DNA of 64,000 nt from Eutypella sp. D-1 (lineage: Eukaryota > Ascomycota > Sordariomycetes > Xylariales > Diatrypaceae): assembly GCA_023313575.1 (NCBI GenBank), contig JAJTTP010000006.1, positions 1,240,001 through 1,304,000 on the forward strand. The letters are read 5' to 3'. Each line of letters opens with the position of its first letter. Within the stretch, counting starts at the first letter, position 1. Positions 37,069 through 47,962 of this stretch are shown here, in pieces. Made by a program: the position numbers and the translations under genes. The notes under the pieces were generated by a model that searched no databases, was not told where the DNA came from, and saw only the letters and a list, made by a program, of their open reading frames with translations.

Positions 37069-38256
37069 TTATCTGACGGCAAACTCTTTTCGGACGTGCA
37101 CCGCACCGAGGCGTGGCATGAAGTGTGCTTCAGGGTTGAACTTAGACTCGATACTCAGAGGAAATCCTTCCTTAGATGAGGATTCGATGTCGGTATGCCC
37201 GTGATTCCAGTTTTGCAATTGATACCGCGCAGCGTTTTCTTTGAATCCTTGTTTCTTGGAGCCTTTGAAAAGGCTAGGGAATACGGGAAGACAGGCACAT
37301 ATTATCGACATATGCAACTCTATCAAACCCCAGATGCCAGGGATAGTATAAGTATCTAGCAGGGCTTAGTTAATGCCAACCAAAATGCTAGTGAGGATAA
37401 GTGGAACACTGACAAGTAAGGTCGGCCATATCAATTGTAAACAAATAGACGACTCGAATGATGCTTGTTATACAAACACTGAAAATAATCAGAAATCATG
37501 ATCTGACAGTCTCGAGATTAACATACAATGCCCCTAGGCCAAACGTCATGGACACAAGAATTTTATTTTTCCGGGACAATGGCAGTTTCCACACTGTAGT
37601 TTGAGGAATGGAAAGGAGTGCAATGTCAAAGAAGATATTGATTACTGCATTTGCAAGCCAAAAGGCTTTGTTGTTGATGGTCGAAGATGGCATCCATAAC
37701 TTCCATTGGGCCTCTATAGGTATGCTGGCGAATACTAGGCCGAATATTGATGATATATAATATCCTGCAAGGAGAACTGCGATTATATTTATCCATATTC
37801 GCGGCGAAGAACTTATCGAGAATATTCGATGGTATAATAAGAGGATAGAGGCCCTGGATAAGCAAATGCTTGTAGTATATAGCATTTTGCTAGCGAAGCT
37901 GATCTGGTTCGTGGGGCAAATTAGAAACGTAGACCGGCTTTCAAAGAACCCCATCGCTATCTCACCTTGAGGTACTTTTCAAGTTGGTCCGAGCTATACT
38001 CGTAAATATGGTAGCCTGCACCACCTACTGTTGCGGATAGGGTAGTGTTTATCATGAAACCGTAGGCGAAAATAAATGCAGCCAAGATTGTCCAATCGTC
38101 CCACCAGAAACCCATGGCCAGTCTCCGCGCAAGGAATCGCATGAGTACGCAGACAGTTATGAGGAACGTAAATACCCCACCAACACTAAGAAAGACGATG
38201 TAGCCATGACTGATTTGGTCAGGATGAGTAGACGGGGGCTGCTCATTGGCAGGCAT
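37069..38256 (-). CDS. PTH11-like fungal receptor / rhodopsin-domain integral membrane protein
   Basis: Four exons are inferred on the minus strand: 37966–38256, 37527–37903, 37414–37478 and 37069–37355. Introns are 62, 48 and 58 nt, phases all agree, and the protein is 339 residues. The start is set at MPANEQPPS because the frame upstream lacks family character. Hydrophobic spans include YIVFLSVGGVFTFLITVCVL, WTILAAFIFAYGFMIN, a span around KMLYTTSICLSRASILLLYHRIF, IIAVLLAGYYISSIFGLVFA, and IELHMSIICACLPVF near the end. The pattern is that of the fungal rhodopsin-domain (PTH11-related, seven-helix) family, possible G-protein coupled receptors. It lacks a CFEM domain. The ligand is unknown. 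The C-terminus is a soluble tail of about 70 residues. Confidence 0.82.
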
Positions 38257-40523
38257 AATCGACTGAGTTGATAAGGCCTGAGGTGAGTATATTGCGGAAA
38301 TGATCAGAGTGAGGGTCACTACAAGGATTACATGGAAATGAGAGGAGGTTCTGATGAGATAAATTACTTTAGGATCTGTTGAATTATAGATATTTGTTCG
38401 TTGCTTCGTATGACTAAGCTGCCACAGGATTGGAAACACCTTATACTGTAGGCAATCTACAATACCCACCATTCGATGGTCCTTTGGCATAGTTAGCCCT
38501 GTGAAAAACTTGTTACCGAACTCCTGTCATCCACATAGGCACTGACTGCGGGCTTTAGCGGACATAATAGAAGCCATTGACGTTCCACACAAGGAGTGTG
38601 GGGGCGGCCTGGTTCCTTGGCATCTTGTTTTGCGAAAGCGTATCTTACCTTCTTGAATACTGTCCTACCCACGAGGCGAAGTTCTGCCCTGGTTATGATG
38701 CTTTCCATTGACAAGGCGGCTTAAACTGTATCAGGCTGCAGCAAAAGGGTTGATACTGGGGCGAAGCCAAGTCAAAGAGCTATTGTAGCGCATCGAACAA
38801 TCCATTCTCCGACGCGTAATCAGCAGATCATTGGTAACCTTTGTGGCGCAAGCTAGGGTATCATCGAGGTAAGAATAGCACAGCACCATATAAGCTGAAT
38901 CAAAGTAGCTGTCTAATCCTACTGACTGCTGACTACGACTCTGTGTCAGCAAAGGCATACTTATAGGTGTGATGTTGTAGCCCGAATGCTCAGCTAGCAG
39001 CAAGTCAGCGCAAATTATGGCAACCTTCTATTTCTCCCCGAATCCTACTGGGCTTACTAATGGATGCTGAAAGTCTCCATTTGGATGGAGAAGACTGACT
39101 ATAAAGAGTTGTAAAAGCAGAGCTAACTATTTACCTGTTAGGGAGTAATAATACCAGAATAAAGCGTGCCATGAATACGATGGAGGCTTGCTGTGGTCGT
39201 AGTATAGGGCTCATATACAGTAAATATGACGCCCTGGCCTATGTTCAACATAGGGCAAAGCACCTAACTGTATATAGGTCTGGCTCTAGGTAGCAACCTC
39301 AGAGATAGACAGTGGACTGTAATTAGACTATATCCCCTGGCATTACCTCGCCACTTATTTCACCGTGGACAATGACACATGACCTTAAGGCAGTATAGTA
39401 TGAACTAACCCCTCGAAATACTTCTAACACCGTTGTCCCTATACCGAAGGGCACTGATAGACCAAGGCCTAGTCAATTACGGATCATCAAATGGACATGT
39501 AGAAAAGGAACAGCTTGGGTCCTTGGGAAAGGATGAGCCAGACAAGAGTAGGAAGTCTTTCCTCCCGCAAGAAGGTAAACGTGCTAAAAGCGCATGCTAC
39601 TATATTAGAACGATCTATTACCTCATGGCCATATATATCAACGTATGTTCCGTATGTTCCAGTAAGTACACAATTATAAGAGCCCAAGAAGAGCATTTCT
39701 ACGCAATCCAATCTGCTAGGCAGCGAGGCTAGTCGGCCCCACCAACCCCAGTAGGCCTCCTATTCCGTTGGACCCACTATAGGGGCGCAATTGCACTCAA
39801 CAGCTAATGAGCAATATAACGCTACTATTGGGATAATATGTTCACGGGGGTTATATAAATTAGAGTATATCCAAAGAAACACCATTGAAGTCGATATTCC
39901 CACTATGGCGAGCACAATCGTACTTCCTCTTATAAAAAGCGCGACCTTGCAACCTGGACTACCTTCAAATCATCTCGACGGTCGCTGCACTGCTGTTAAT
40001 TACCCGATAGAAACCTGAAAGAACTTATGAAATGTGTTTTGTGAACCGTTCTGCGAGAGAGGCGAAAAAGATGTGATATGATTGGCAAGCCTTTGGCTTT
40101 GGTGTATCTGAGACCTTCTAGGTTTCTATTGGGTATAACAGATTATTTCCCCACGACAAGACTTTATACAGATACGTTATTCCCTTTCCATTTTCTTAAA
40201 ACATTACCAACCCTCCGCTTTAGTATTGTTCTTAGCTCATGCCTCCGGATCTCGTCTCAAACTGACGAAACTATTATGTGTATGGGTTGCTGTACTTCAA
40301 GAAATTTGTAAAGCTTTACGTGGTTTCTGCATGTAGCATGCGACTTTGTATGAAAATGTTTATTCCATTATACGCTGTCAACGTAAACAGCTGGATTGCC
40401 CTCCTCCTAGGATATTCCCACTATCTCAGCCAATCTCCTATTCCCTCCCTCAAGAAAGTGGGGGCTCTGTGCATGGTGGTGATACTAGAGCCAAGCGACA
40501 CAGATATGCCACTAAGGAGTCAC
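38257..40523. other. Gene-poor AT-rich intergenic region
   Basis: About 2.3 kb in which all open frames are short (under 100 codons) and show no family motifs or hydrophobic pattern. Many TA-rich stretches and a lack of long frames fit old, eroded repeat DNA, but no terminal repeats or transposase fragments could be recognised. Confidence 0.4.
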
Positions 40524-41699
40524 TCATACTCTTCCATCACTTGTAATGCGCTGCGCCATAGCTGTTAGCAGATCTAGAGTTAACCGAACCAGTGGCTGTG
40601 ATGTGGCCGGGGTCGCGGGATTAGCCAAACCCAAAGAACCATTTCCTGAAGTTGGCCAACAGTATATTCTGAGTTCATCCCGTAAGCCTTTGATAAGTAA
40701 ATCCACTATATGAGATCGCGAGCTAGGTAAGATGCGCGCGGAATTGCTGAGGAGAGTGACCGTGACAAAGAGCACTACATCCGGCCGGTTGTCATCAGGT
40801 CTTCGAAACCGTTTTGCAATGCGCCTCGCTGCCTCCGCATGGTCTGCCGTAATGCGTGAAAGTGCACCTGTACCGTGATAATCAGAGAGGCGACCATTAT
40901 ACCATCCCAATGTGGTAAGGTCAGTCTTGATGTCGCTAAGCTTCACGCAGTGGTATGCACGTCCGGCGATGGGCCCGCAAGCAAGGTACTCCTGAGCGTA
41001 GGATAAGCCACTCAAGCCATAGTCCTCCAAATGCGGAGAGTAATATATGGATACAGGGTCGGGAAGTAAGGCTGTATCTATGATTGCTATGTGTCCTTGA
41101 TTATGTTCTACAGCAAACCCCATGATAGTTTCAAACTCTGTTGCCCAAGAACTGAAATACGTTTTTATGCAACTACTGTTAGATAGATGATGTTGGATGT
41201 TGTGTCTTAGATCAGGCAATTCATACATCGTCTTGGGTGCGAGACTGGTTTCGAGGAATGCAAGTGGCGTAATACCGTCTGTGCGGTTAAGCCCTCGGTA
41301 GCCGCCTCCAGACTGTGCTGAGAAACTTCGGAGCAGGAAGCGTGGGCGGGTCCTGTGGGATTCGGCTGCGTATTCAATATGGTTAGGGCTACTTTGGCGC
41401 ATATTTAATGATTCATAATATTTCTTACATTCTAAGTCCCGCCATTGTCTATTAGAGATCCGGAGGGTTGAAAGTGAGGTTGGGGGTGTCTGTGATGGCA
41501 TTGGCTGCGGAACCAATTTAAAGTCAAATTTCGGGCCTGTACCGACGCCAGCTTTGCTCGCTGCTGACCGTCTTGTAGAAGGTTCCGTCATCCTTCCTAG
41601 ACCAGTTTTTGTTGACTCCATAGATGAACTCACTCCCTTTTGGGTTGAGAAGTATATGATAGCCAAGGTAAAAAGTAAGACAGTGGCGATAGTAAACAT
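40524..41699 (-). CDS. DUF7587-like protein with N-terminal membrane anchor
   Basis: A single-exon frame of 391 residues. Residues 1–17 (MFTIATVLLFTLAIIYF) form a membrane segment or signal anchor. A Ser/Thr/Pro-rich stretch follows. From about 118, PRFLLRSFSAQSGGGYRGLN, then ITPLAFL, an FSSWATEFETIMGFA segment and HIAIIDTALL resemble the fungal DUF7587 pattern (an Arg-containing first strand, 'SSW' and 'IDT' strands) seen in many accessory proteins of ascomycetes. These proteins resemble ADP-ribosyltransferase folds in layout, which is speculative. No enzymatic residue can be assigned. It lies in the gene-poor accessory stretch. Confidence 0.65.
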   Translation of the reverse strand: MFTIATVLLFTLAIIYFSTQKGVSSSMESTKTGLGRMTEPSTRRSAASKAGVGTGPKFDFKLVPQPMPSQTPPTSLSTLRISNRQWRDLECKKYYESLNMRQSSPNHIEYAAESHRTRPRFLLRSFSAQSGGGYRGLNRTDGITPLAFLETSLAPKTMYELPDLRHNIQHHLSNSSCIKTYFSSWATEFETIMGFAVEHNQGHIAIIDTALLPDPVSIYYSPHLEDYGLSGLSYAQEYLACGPIAGRAYHCVKLSDIKTDLTTLGWYNGRLSDYHGTGALSRITADHAEAARRIAKRFRRPDDNRPDVVLFVTVTLLSNSARILPSSRSHIVDLLIKGLRDELRIYCWPTSGNGSLGLANPATPATSQPLVRLTLDLLTAMAQRITSDGRV

Positions 41700-42622
41700 G
41701 ATCTTGGGCGTATTCTAGGCGTATGGTTGATAGCTTCGAGAGAGTGATTCCTGAGCGTATGGTTTAGGAATCGGCTGTCTTCTGTCAAAAGTATGGTGCT
41801 TTGTAGATATGCTCGCTTGATGGTGCGTGTTGATGGGAGTGGTTATACTGTTGACATTATGGCTATGGTGAAAGGTGTTGGTATATATATTCGACCAGGA
41901 TGTTGTTCTAGAGACTGCTAGCCAAGTGTGGTTGATATGTCTAAATTTAGGCATTTATCAGAGGCCATCGGGATTTTCGATTGTAGGTGAGGGGACTTGA
42001 ACGGAATCAGCAGCCGTTATTCTCGGAAACATGAAGAATGACTCTCCCTCGATGTGTCGCAGATTCACACAATGCATGGTTCTCATTTTTTCTCGAGTAA
42101 CTTCTAGATATGACATGTTCTGTCTCGTGCTGTTGGTCGCCATGGATCCTTTTAGAATGAGTGGCTAAATAGCGAAGAATGATAGATAGTTAACAGTCAT
42201 CTGACTTTCGCAAGTAGCCTACGATACATATACCTGCCGAACGGAAGACTTATAGGAAGTCTAGGAAAGTGACGCTTAAATGAATGACAGCACACCGGGA
42301 AGATAACGTTTGTCTTGTAAGATAAAACTTTAGACGTAGTGACTTAAATCTGCGACATTTTACATGCATAATATTTTCTTTCTTCGTCTGTTCGTTGCAA
42401 TAGGTTCATTACAGAATATAAAAGTCGATTTGATATGTCAGGAGAAGCTGCTTGATGTTGACTAGCAGGCAATATAATTCCACATATAATGATACCTAAG
42501 CCCATCAGAGGTTTCAATACTAGAATGTGCACCCACACGAAGTATAGACAACCAGAGGAATGTCTTTGAAAAGGAATTGGGAACTCTTGTACAGTTAGAG
42601 CCTCTCATTTGCGTATGCTACT
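41700..42622. other. Intergenic region upstream of the DUF7587 gene
   Basis: Two short minus-strand frames (41958–42143 and 41715–41954) abut here but show neither family motifs nor clear splice links, so I do not call them genes. The region should contain the DUF7587 gene promoter and the 3' UTR of the SAF-oxidoreductase gene. Confidence 0.4.
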
Positions 42623-44077
42623 CTAATGAATACCGTTGACTCCATTAGCCAGACCTGCCTTATTGGCCTCAAACTCCTTCTTGAACAAAGCCTCCATCTC
42701 TTTCCTAACGGCAACCGCTTGTGACTTATCGCTATATTCGACATCTTCCCAGCTCAGACCTTGGTCTTTCTTCACATCTCTCTTCAGCACAATGCCGTGA
42801 GCAAGACCGATAGGCAGACCTTCAATCTTCATTGAATCCTCTGCTCTCATCAGCTTGCCATAGACCATGAAGCCGCCCTCACCATCCAGTTTCTCGCCGG
42901 CCTTGAGGTCCCTCTTGGCGGTCGCAACCACATCACCGGCCCAGGTCTTAGTCTGGCCTGTCGGCTCACCACGGCACATGATGCTAGCAATAGAGACACC
43001 CAGTTCCAATCCTATAAGGTGGTACGGCTTGTACTGCGCCGCATACCTCCCCGTGCTATCGGTCTTCAGGCCGTACTGTTTGAAGCAGTCCTTCTGGTAG
43101 TCGCCGGGAGCCTCGATGATGACATAGACACCCCATCGGAGGTCGTTGAAGACCCACCGGCCGTCCTTCTCCATGCACGACACGACCTCAACCGTGCCCT
43201 TCTTTTGAAGCTGGCCACCGTCTGACTCTGGCTTAAGAACATTGGGAAGATCCCAAACACCACAGGGAGGGAATTTGAGCCCGTCTGAAGGTGGACTCAG
43301 GTTACAGCCGTTGGCCACTGCTGCCATCTCAAGGGCGGACTTTGTGCCGTCTAAGAAGGAGTTGAACATTTGTGGGTTGAAGTCGCCTGTGGCGAGCTGC
43401 TCTTTGGTAAAACCGTAATAGTTCCACACGGTGTCAGGGTTTGAATAGTGGTATTGCGGCAGGTGCTTGGTGCCCTTTCCAGCGCAAACGACATCACTGC
43501 TTGGGTTAGCCGCCCATGTGATAGAAGGGGGGTCAAAGTTTACTTACAATCCAGCTGTCCTAGCCCAGTCCACCATCTCAGCAATGAGAGCAGGCTGGTC
43601 GCCGTATGCCATCGAGTATATGATGCCAGCCTCCTTTGCTTTTCGCGCCAACAGTGGACCCGCCAAGACATCTGCTTCCACGTTGATCATGACGATGTGC
43701 TTCTTGTGCTCGCAGCACAGGATGGCATGCCTAATGCCGGCAGCAGGGTTCCCCGTAACCTCGAGGATAACATCGATCTCGGGAGTAGCGATCAGCGCCG
43801 CCGAGTCGGTGACGACGACGGTCTTCCCCGTCTTGATGCCTTCAGATACTGAGATGGTCATGGATGTGTCATATTTGTCTACTGGAAACCCGGTCCGCTT
43901 CAAGGAGTTGAAGGCGCGTTCGGACGACAAGTCAGCAATTCCGGCTAGCCTCATACCTGTCGTTCGGTGTGACTGGGAGATGAACATCGAGCCGAATTTC
44001 CCCGCCCCAATAATCCCAACCTGAATCGGCTTGCCGGTCGCCTCGAGCTCGGCGAGCTTAGTTGATAGACTCGTCAT
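42623..44077 (-). CDS. NAD(P)-dependent oxidoreductase, homoserine-dehydrogenase-like with C-terminal SAF domain
   Basis: Exons 43548–44077 and 42623–43496 with a 51-nt intron give 467 residues; the join (TAG–FDVVCAGKGTK) is in phase. A Rossmann fold opens with VGIIGAGKFGSMF at about 19–31. VDVILEVTGNPAAG-like and HIVMINVEADVLAGPLL segments follow the homoserine-dehydrogenase-type layout. The C-terminal part, GDVVATAKRDLKAGEKLDG and LAHGIVLKRDVKKDQGLSW, is an SAF domain. This two-domain form is known in bacteria, including the DXR-like (DRL, DXR-II) reductoisomerase of Brucella. Fungi have no MEP pathway, so another small sugar-derived substrate is likely. It is divergent from the Dal5-type permease (710 bp between starts) and close to a DUF1537 kinase, which suggests sugar-acid catabolism. 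Confidence 0.83.
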
Positions 44078-44787
44078 ATTGATAATGGATATGAATTAAA
44101 CTCTAGATAGATGTGTATGGTGGTATATAGTGATATTCCGAAAATTCAATGGAGGTAATGAATTATCTCAAGGGGGGTCGCCTCCTTTTCAATTCATCCG
44201 CTAGCGATTATCTGCAACGATAGTGTGCAGGGCGGTGACCTCCCGACCCGCGCCCAGACACAGGATAGCAGCCTACTCCGCACCATTACAACAACCTAAC
44301 TGTTATGAATTTGCGAAATCCCGCCGATAGGTGCGATCACTCGCCAAAGGGTGAACGCAAGAGTCGTATTTTCCCAGTTCCACATCCAGGTCAATATCCT
44401 GCTTCAGGAGGACCCACACCGGGAAATGCTAGGGAAATCGGGAAATGACACACAGTGATACGCGATGTCGCTGACCAGATCTAGCGCGAAATGTCAATGC
44501 ATGGCGCCCCATATTCCCCGGATTATGTGCGCCGTGGAGAAAGAGATCTGGGGAATGGACTATGAAGAGGGAGATACTGACCAGATTGGGACCGGATGTG
44601 CCCCCAAGGCTACATTTATAGTATTTGCCTAGCATAGGATGCCCGATTGTATAATGTTGTATAAGAGGCCACTTCTTTCCACCCAGCAGGACCTTTGTCT
44701 GTAATATGGCTCTTACACCTTCCTAGTTTGTCTCACTGTGTCTTATTGCCTATTACTATACTTAACCGAAATCCAGCTCAAACGGCT
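44078..44787. promoter_or_regulatory. Divergent promoter of SAF-oxidoreductase and permease genes
   Basis: 710 bp between start codons. Three copies of GGGAAAT in direct orientation occur at 44421–44427, 44432–44438 and 44440–44446, two of them within CGGGAAATG. A CGG half-site with repeats is compatible with binding of a Zn2Cys6 regulator such as the one encoded at 47963–50536. This is inference only. Confidence 0.45.
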
Positions 44788-46879
44788 ATGTCGAAGGGAA
44801 TCGCTACGAGTCAGATTGGGCCGGAGGGCACCGCCATAGACTACCCCTCTATCGTGGCAGCTTGGTCGCCAGAAGAACGGGCTGTGCGAGAGAAGAAATT
44901 CCTTCGAAAGATTGACTATAGGCTTCTTCCCATCTTGGTATGCTTGCAATGTAAATTCATCGCAGGACCCTTCTAATGGTGTGGTCGCTTCAGATTGTTA
45001 TGTATATCTTGAACTATGTCGATCGCAACGCACTGCCTCAAGCAAGGGTTCAAGGACTTGAAGAAGATATTGGCCTCGACGGTGTCCAATACAATATTGT
45101 CTTGAGTCTGACATTTATTGGATACATCTTGGTAAGTGCTCTTGAATACAATCGATTCGAGCTGTGCAATGGCTTGGGGACACACTTGTGCTGACATGGG
45201 GTTTGCAGATGCAAGGTAATCGCCTTTCGCCAATACCCAACCCTGCCATCCACTGCTAATAAGCGAAGTCCCTAGCAATATGATACTGTCAAGGTTCCGA
45301 CCTAGCTTGTATCTGTCAGCGGTCATGGTAGCGTGGGTGCGTGCCCCCTTATCCACAAGTGCTTTATACTTATCTGGGGGTTGCGACTCCAATGCACCCC
45401 ACGCGACAATATTTAACATTTATTGACATAGGGAATCGTCAGCGGTTGCTCAGGTGCTGTGCACAATTTTGGCGGGATCGCTGCTTGCCGGTTCTTCCTA
45501 GGAATCACAGAAGTAGGTATGAGGTGGCGTGGCAGCTAAGCTTAGACTCTGACTATGAAACAGGCCCCCTTCTTCGCTGGTGTCGCTTTCCTCTTCTCCG
45601 GCTGGTATACTCGTAAGGAACTCGGTCTTCGACTCGGAATCTTCTTCTGCGCTGCTATGTTTTCGGGTGCATTTGGAGGTTTGTTCGCAGCTGGAATTCA
45701 AGCGGCTTTCCAGTACCACACTATTGCCAGCTGGAGGTATGTGCACAACTAACATGCTGCAATAGCCGTCTCCCTGAACGTTATTGCTAATACGCGGTAG
45801 GTGGCTCTTTATCATCGAGGGCGCTGCAACGGTCTTCTTCGCCTTTATCACCGCATTCGTGATCCCTGACTGGCCAGCGACGACGAAATGGCTCAGCACG
45901 GAAGAAAAGGCCCTTGGCGTTGTGCGGATGATCGAAGATGCTGGAGATGAGGAGGAAGACATCAACGTCATGGACGCTTTCAAGATGGCCGCAAAGGACT
46001 ATAGGGTCTGGCTTTGCATTCTTGGTCAAGTGAGTTCATACTTTTCTTTACAGTACCTAAAAAAGCTAAATGGCTCACATGATTCCTAGATGTGTCTCCA
46101 AGCGGTCGCCTCATTAACCAACTTCCTCCCGACCTTGGTAAAGGAGTTTGGATATTCGACCATCCATACATTACTCCTCACCGCACCTGTAAGAAAGTCC
46201 GTTCCTGGAGTATGATCCGATATGCTGATCCTCGCCTAGCCATATGTCTTCACAGCCTTCTTCTGTCTATATAACACCTGGCACTCCGATAAGACGAGCA
46301 AGCGATCTCCCCACATTATTTACCCAATAATAGCCGCTATTGTCGGTATCATCATCACAATCGCGACGACTAATAGTGCAGCACGCTACTTCTCCCTATT
46401 CCTCATGCTACCGGGCACTTACGGAGGCTTCCAGATCTCGAACGCATGGATGGCAAACATCGCGGCCCGACCACAGAAAAAAAGGGCGATTAGCTTAGCG
46501 ATGAACAATGCGGTCGGAAATCTAGCGCTTGTATGGACTCCGTACCTGTACCCTTCAACCGACGGGCCGAGATACATCAAAGGTGCGTTGTAAACCAGTA
46601 TGACATTTTTATATGTGGAAGTTGGGCAACTAATTCTTTACTATCATAGCCTGGTCCGTTAACCTTGCACTATGCGTTGTTACGTTGGTCGCTTCAGTAG
46701 CACTATCGTGGTTCCTGAGAAGAGACAACAAGAAAATTCACGAGGCAGAATCCTCTGGATGGACATTAGAAGATGGCATTGAGGGGAAGGCAGGTTTGGC
46801 CGACCACCGCGAAGCCCCGACCGTCGGTAGGCCTCTTGGAGGCGCAAATTCAGGCGCGGTCGCTAAATATGACATCTAG
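44788..46879 (+). CDS. MFS permease, anion:cation symporter family (Dal5/Tna1 type)
   Basis: Ten exons are inferred: 44788–44937, 44994–45131, 45209–45215, 45269–45336, 45432–45512, 45564–45736, 45801–46029, 46090–46188, 46240–46582 and 46650–46879. They give 505 residues with all phases agreeing. The third exon is only 7 nt, and it completes the family motif GYILMQVPSNMIL. Other family marks are NYVDRNAL in TM1, ACRFFLGITEAPFFAGV, FLFSGWYTRKELGLRLGIFF in TM4–5, and PGTYGGFQISNAWMANI. Dal5-type carriers import organic anions (allantoate, nicotinate, pantothenate, sugar acids) across the plasma membrane with protons. It probably supplies the substrate of the neighbouring catabolic enzymes. Confidence 0.88.
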
Positions 46880-47962
46880 ATAGTAGATATTTCATGGATA
46901 GAGGCGAGTTTACTTGATGCTATGTATGTAAAGATATTATAGCTCAATTCGGATGGGTGCTACGAGAGGTATAATTCTAATTATAATAAAATCTCCTTCG
47001 GCTAGAGCTCTAGTTCCTAGTTTCTTGGTACCTCTGGTTAGGCGCTATTTTCTTATGCTAGCTACCTTTAGTGGTTGAGCATTCGCCGCCCCGTGCACTG
47101 TATTCGAGGCATATGATTCTTCTCCTTTTCTCTCTAAAGGAACTCATGTTGAATCAAGAGCGAGACAATTGTCGATGATTATAAGTTGTCGATATTGAAC
47201 AAGGCTAGCACGACTTACTTCGTATACCAATAGCCCGTTGGAAGACAGTGGCAGCCCGGGAAAGAAGACGGTCGACCCATATACAAGAGTCGTAAGGCTT
47301 AAAGAGATATTATATTCTTAGTTGTGATCCACATTTCATAGGAGGACTATTAAATAGGGGTCGCATGTCCTTGTTGACCCTCGAAATCCAGATCCTCGGC
47401 TCCTGTAGTATACCTAACTAATGCAAGTGGAGAGAGCCAGCTCCCCAGACCCGAGGGTCTGGAATTTGGAGAATCCTCGCTAGGGTGACTGGGCTCACCT
47501 GAGTTGCTGGGGATTTCACATCCTAGCATCATGCGATTATTCCAGTGGATGGAGGTGCCAAGCCGCTATCTGTTGCCTTATTAGTAAATGGTCATCTCAG
47601 GGGCAGGTCAACTGCTTTCATACATGACTCGAGAAGCCGGAAAAAGGCTCGAGTTGCCGTAGAAGGCGCCAGTAGAGAAGGTACGGAGGAGGCCAGTTAA
47701 AGAAACTTCAGTAGAAGATTCAAACATCCAGTACAAGTTTTCATTGAACTACTGTACTATGTAGAAGTAAATATTGCTATTTGACAACGACATCCTGGAT
47801 CCATCCCCACGATTCCCCGCAAGTAATTAGGGACATCATAAAAGGGCGGGGGGAGATCTCACTAGTGCTTAGATAAATGCTCAGCGCGCCGGGCTTTATT
47901 TCCCGGCTCCGATCAACTCCTCTTGATTTGAATTTCTCGTGCTATCGTGAAACTTCTTGGTC
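46880..47962. other. Intergenic region upstream of the Zn2Cys6 regulator
   Basis: 1.1 kb with no supported gene. A small inverted sequence CTCGAGAAGCC … GGCTCGAG lies at 47628–47651. The permease 3' UTR and the regulator promoter must be here. Confidence 0.4.

Noticed and set aside
38493..39732. Several short frames suggesting a broken gene
   Set aside because: No frame shows conserved motifs and adjoining frames do not join across plausible introns.
41715..42143. Two adjacent small minus-strand frames (61 and 79 codons)
   Set aside because: Neither family motifs, signal peptide nor a convincing splice link; probably chance frames in the spacer.
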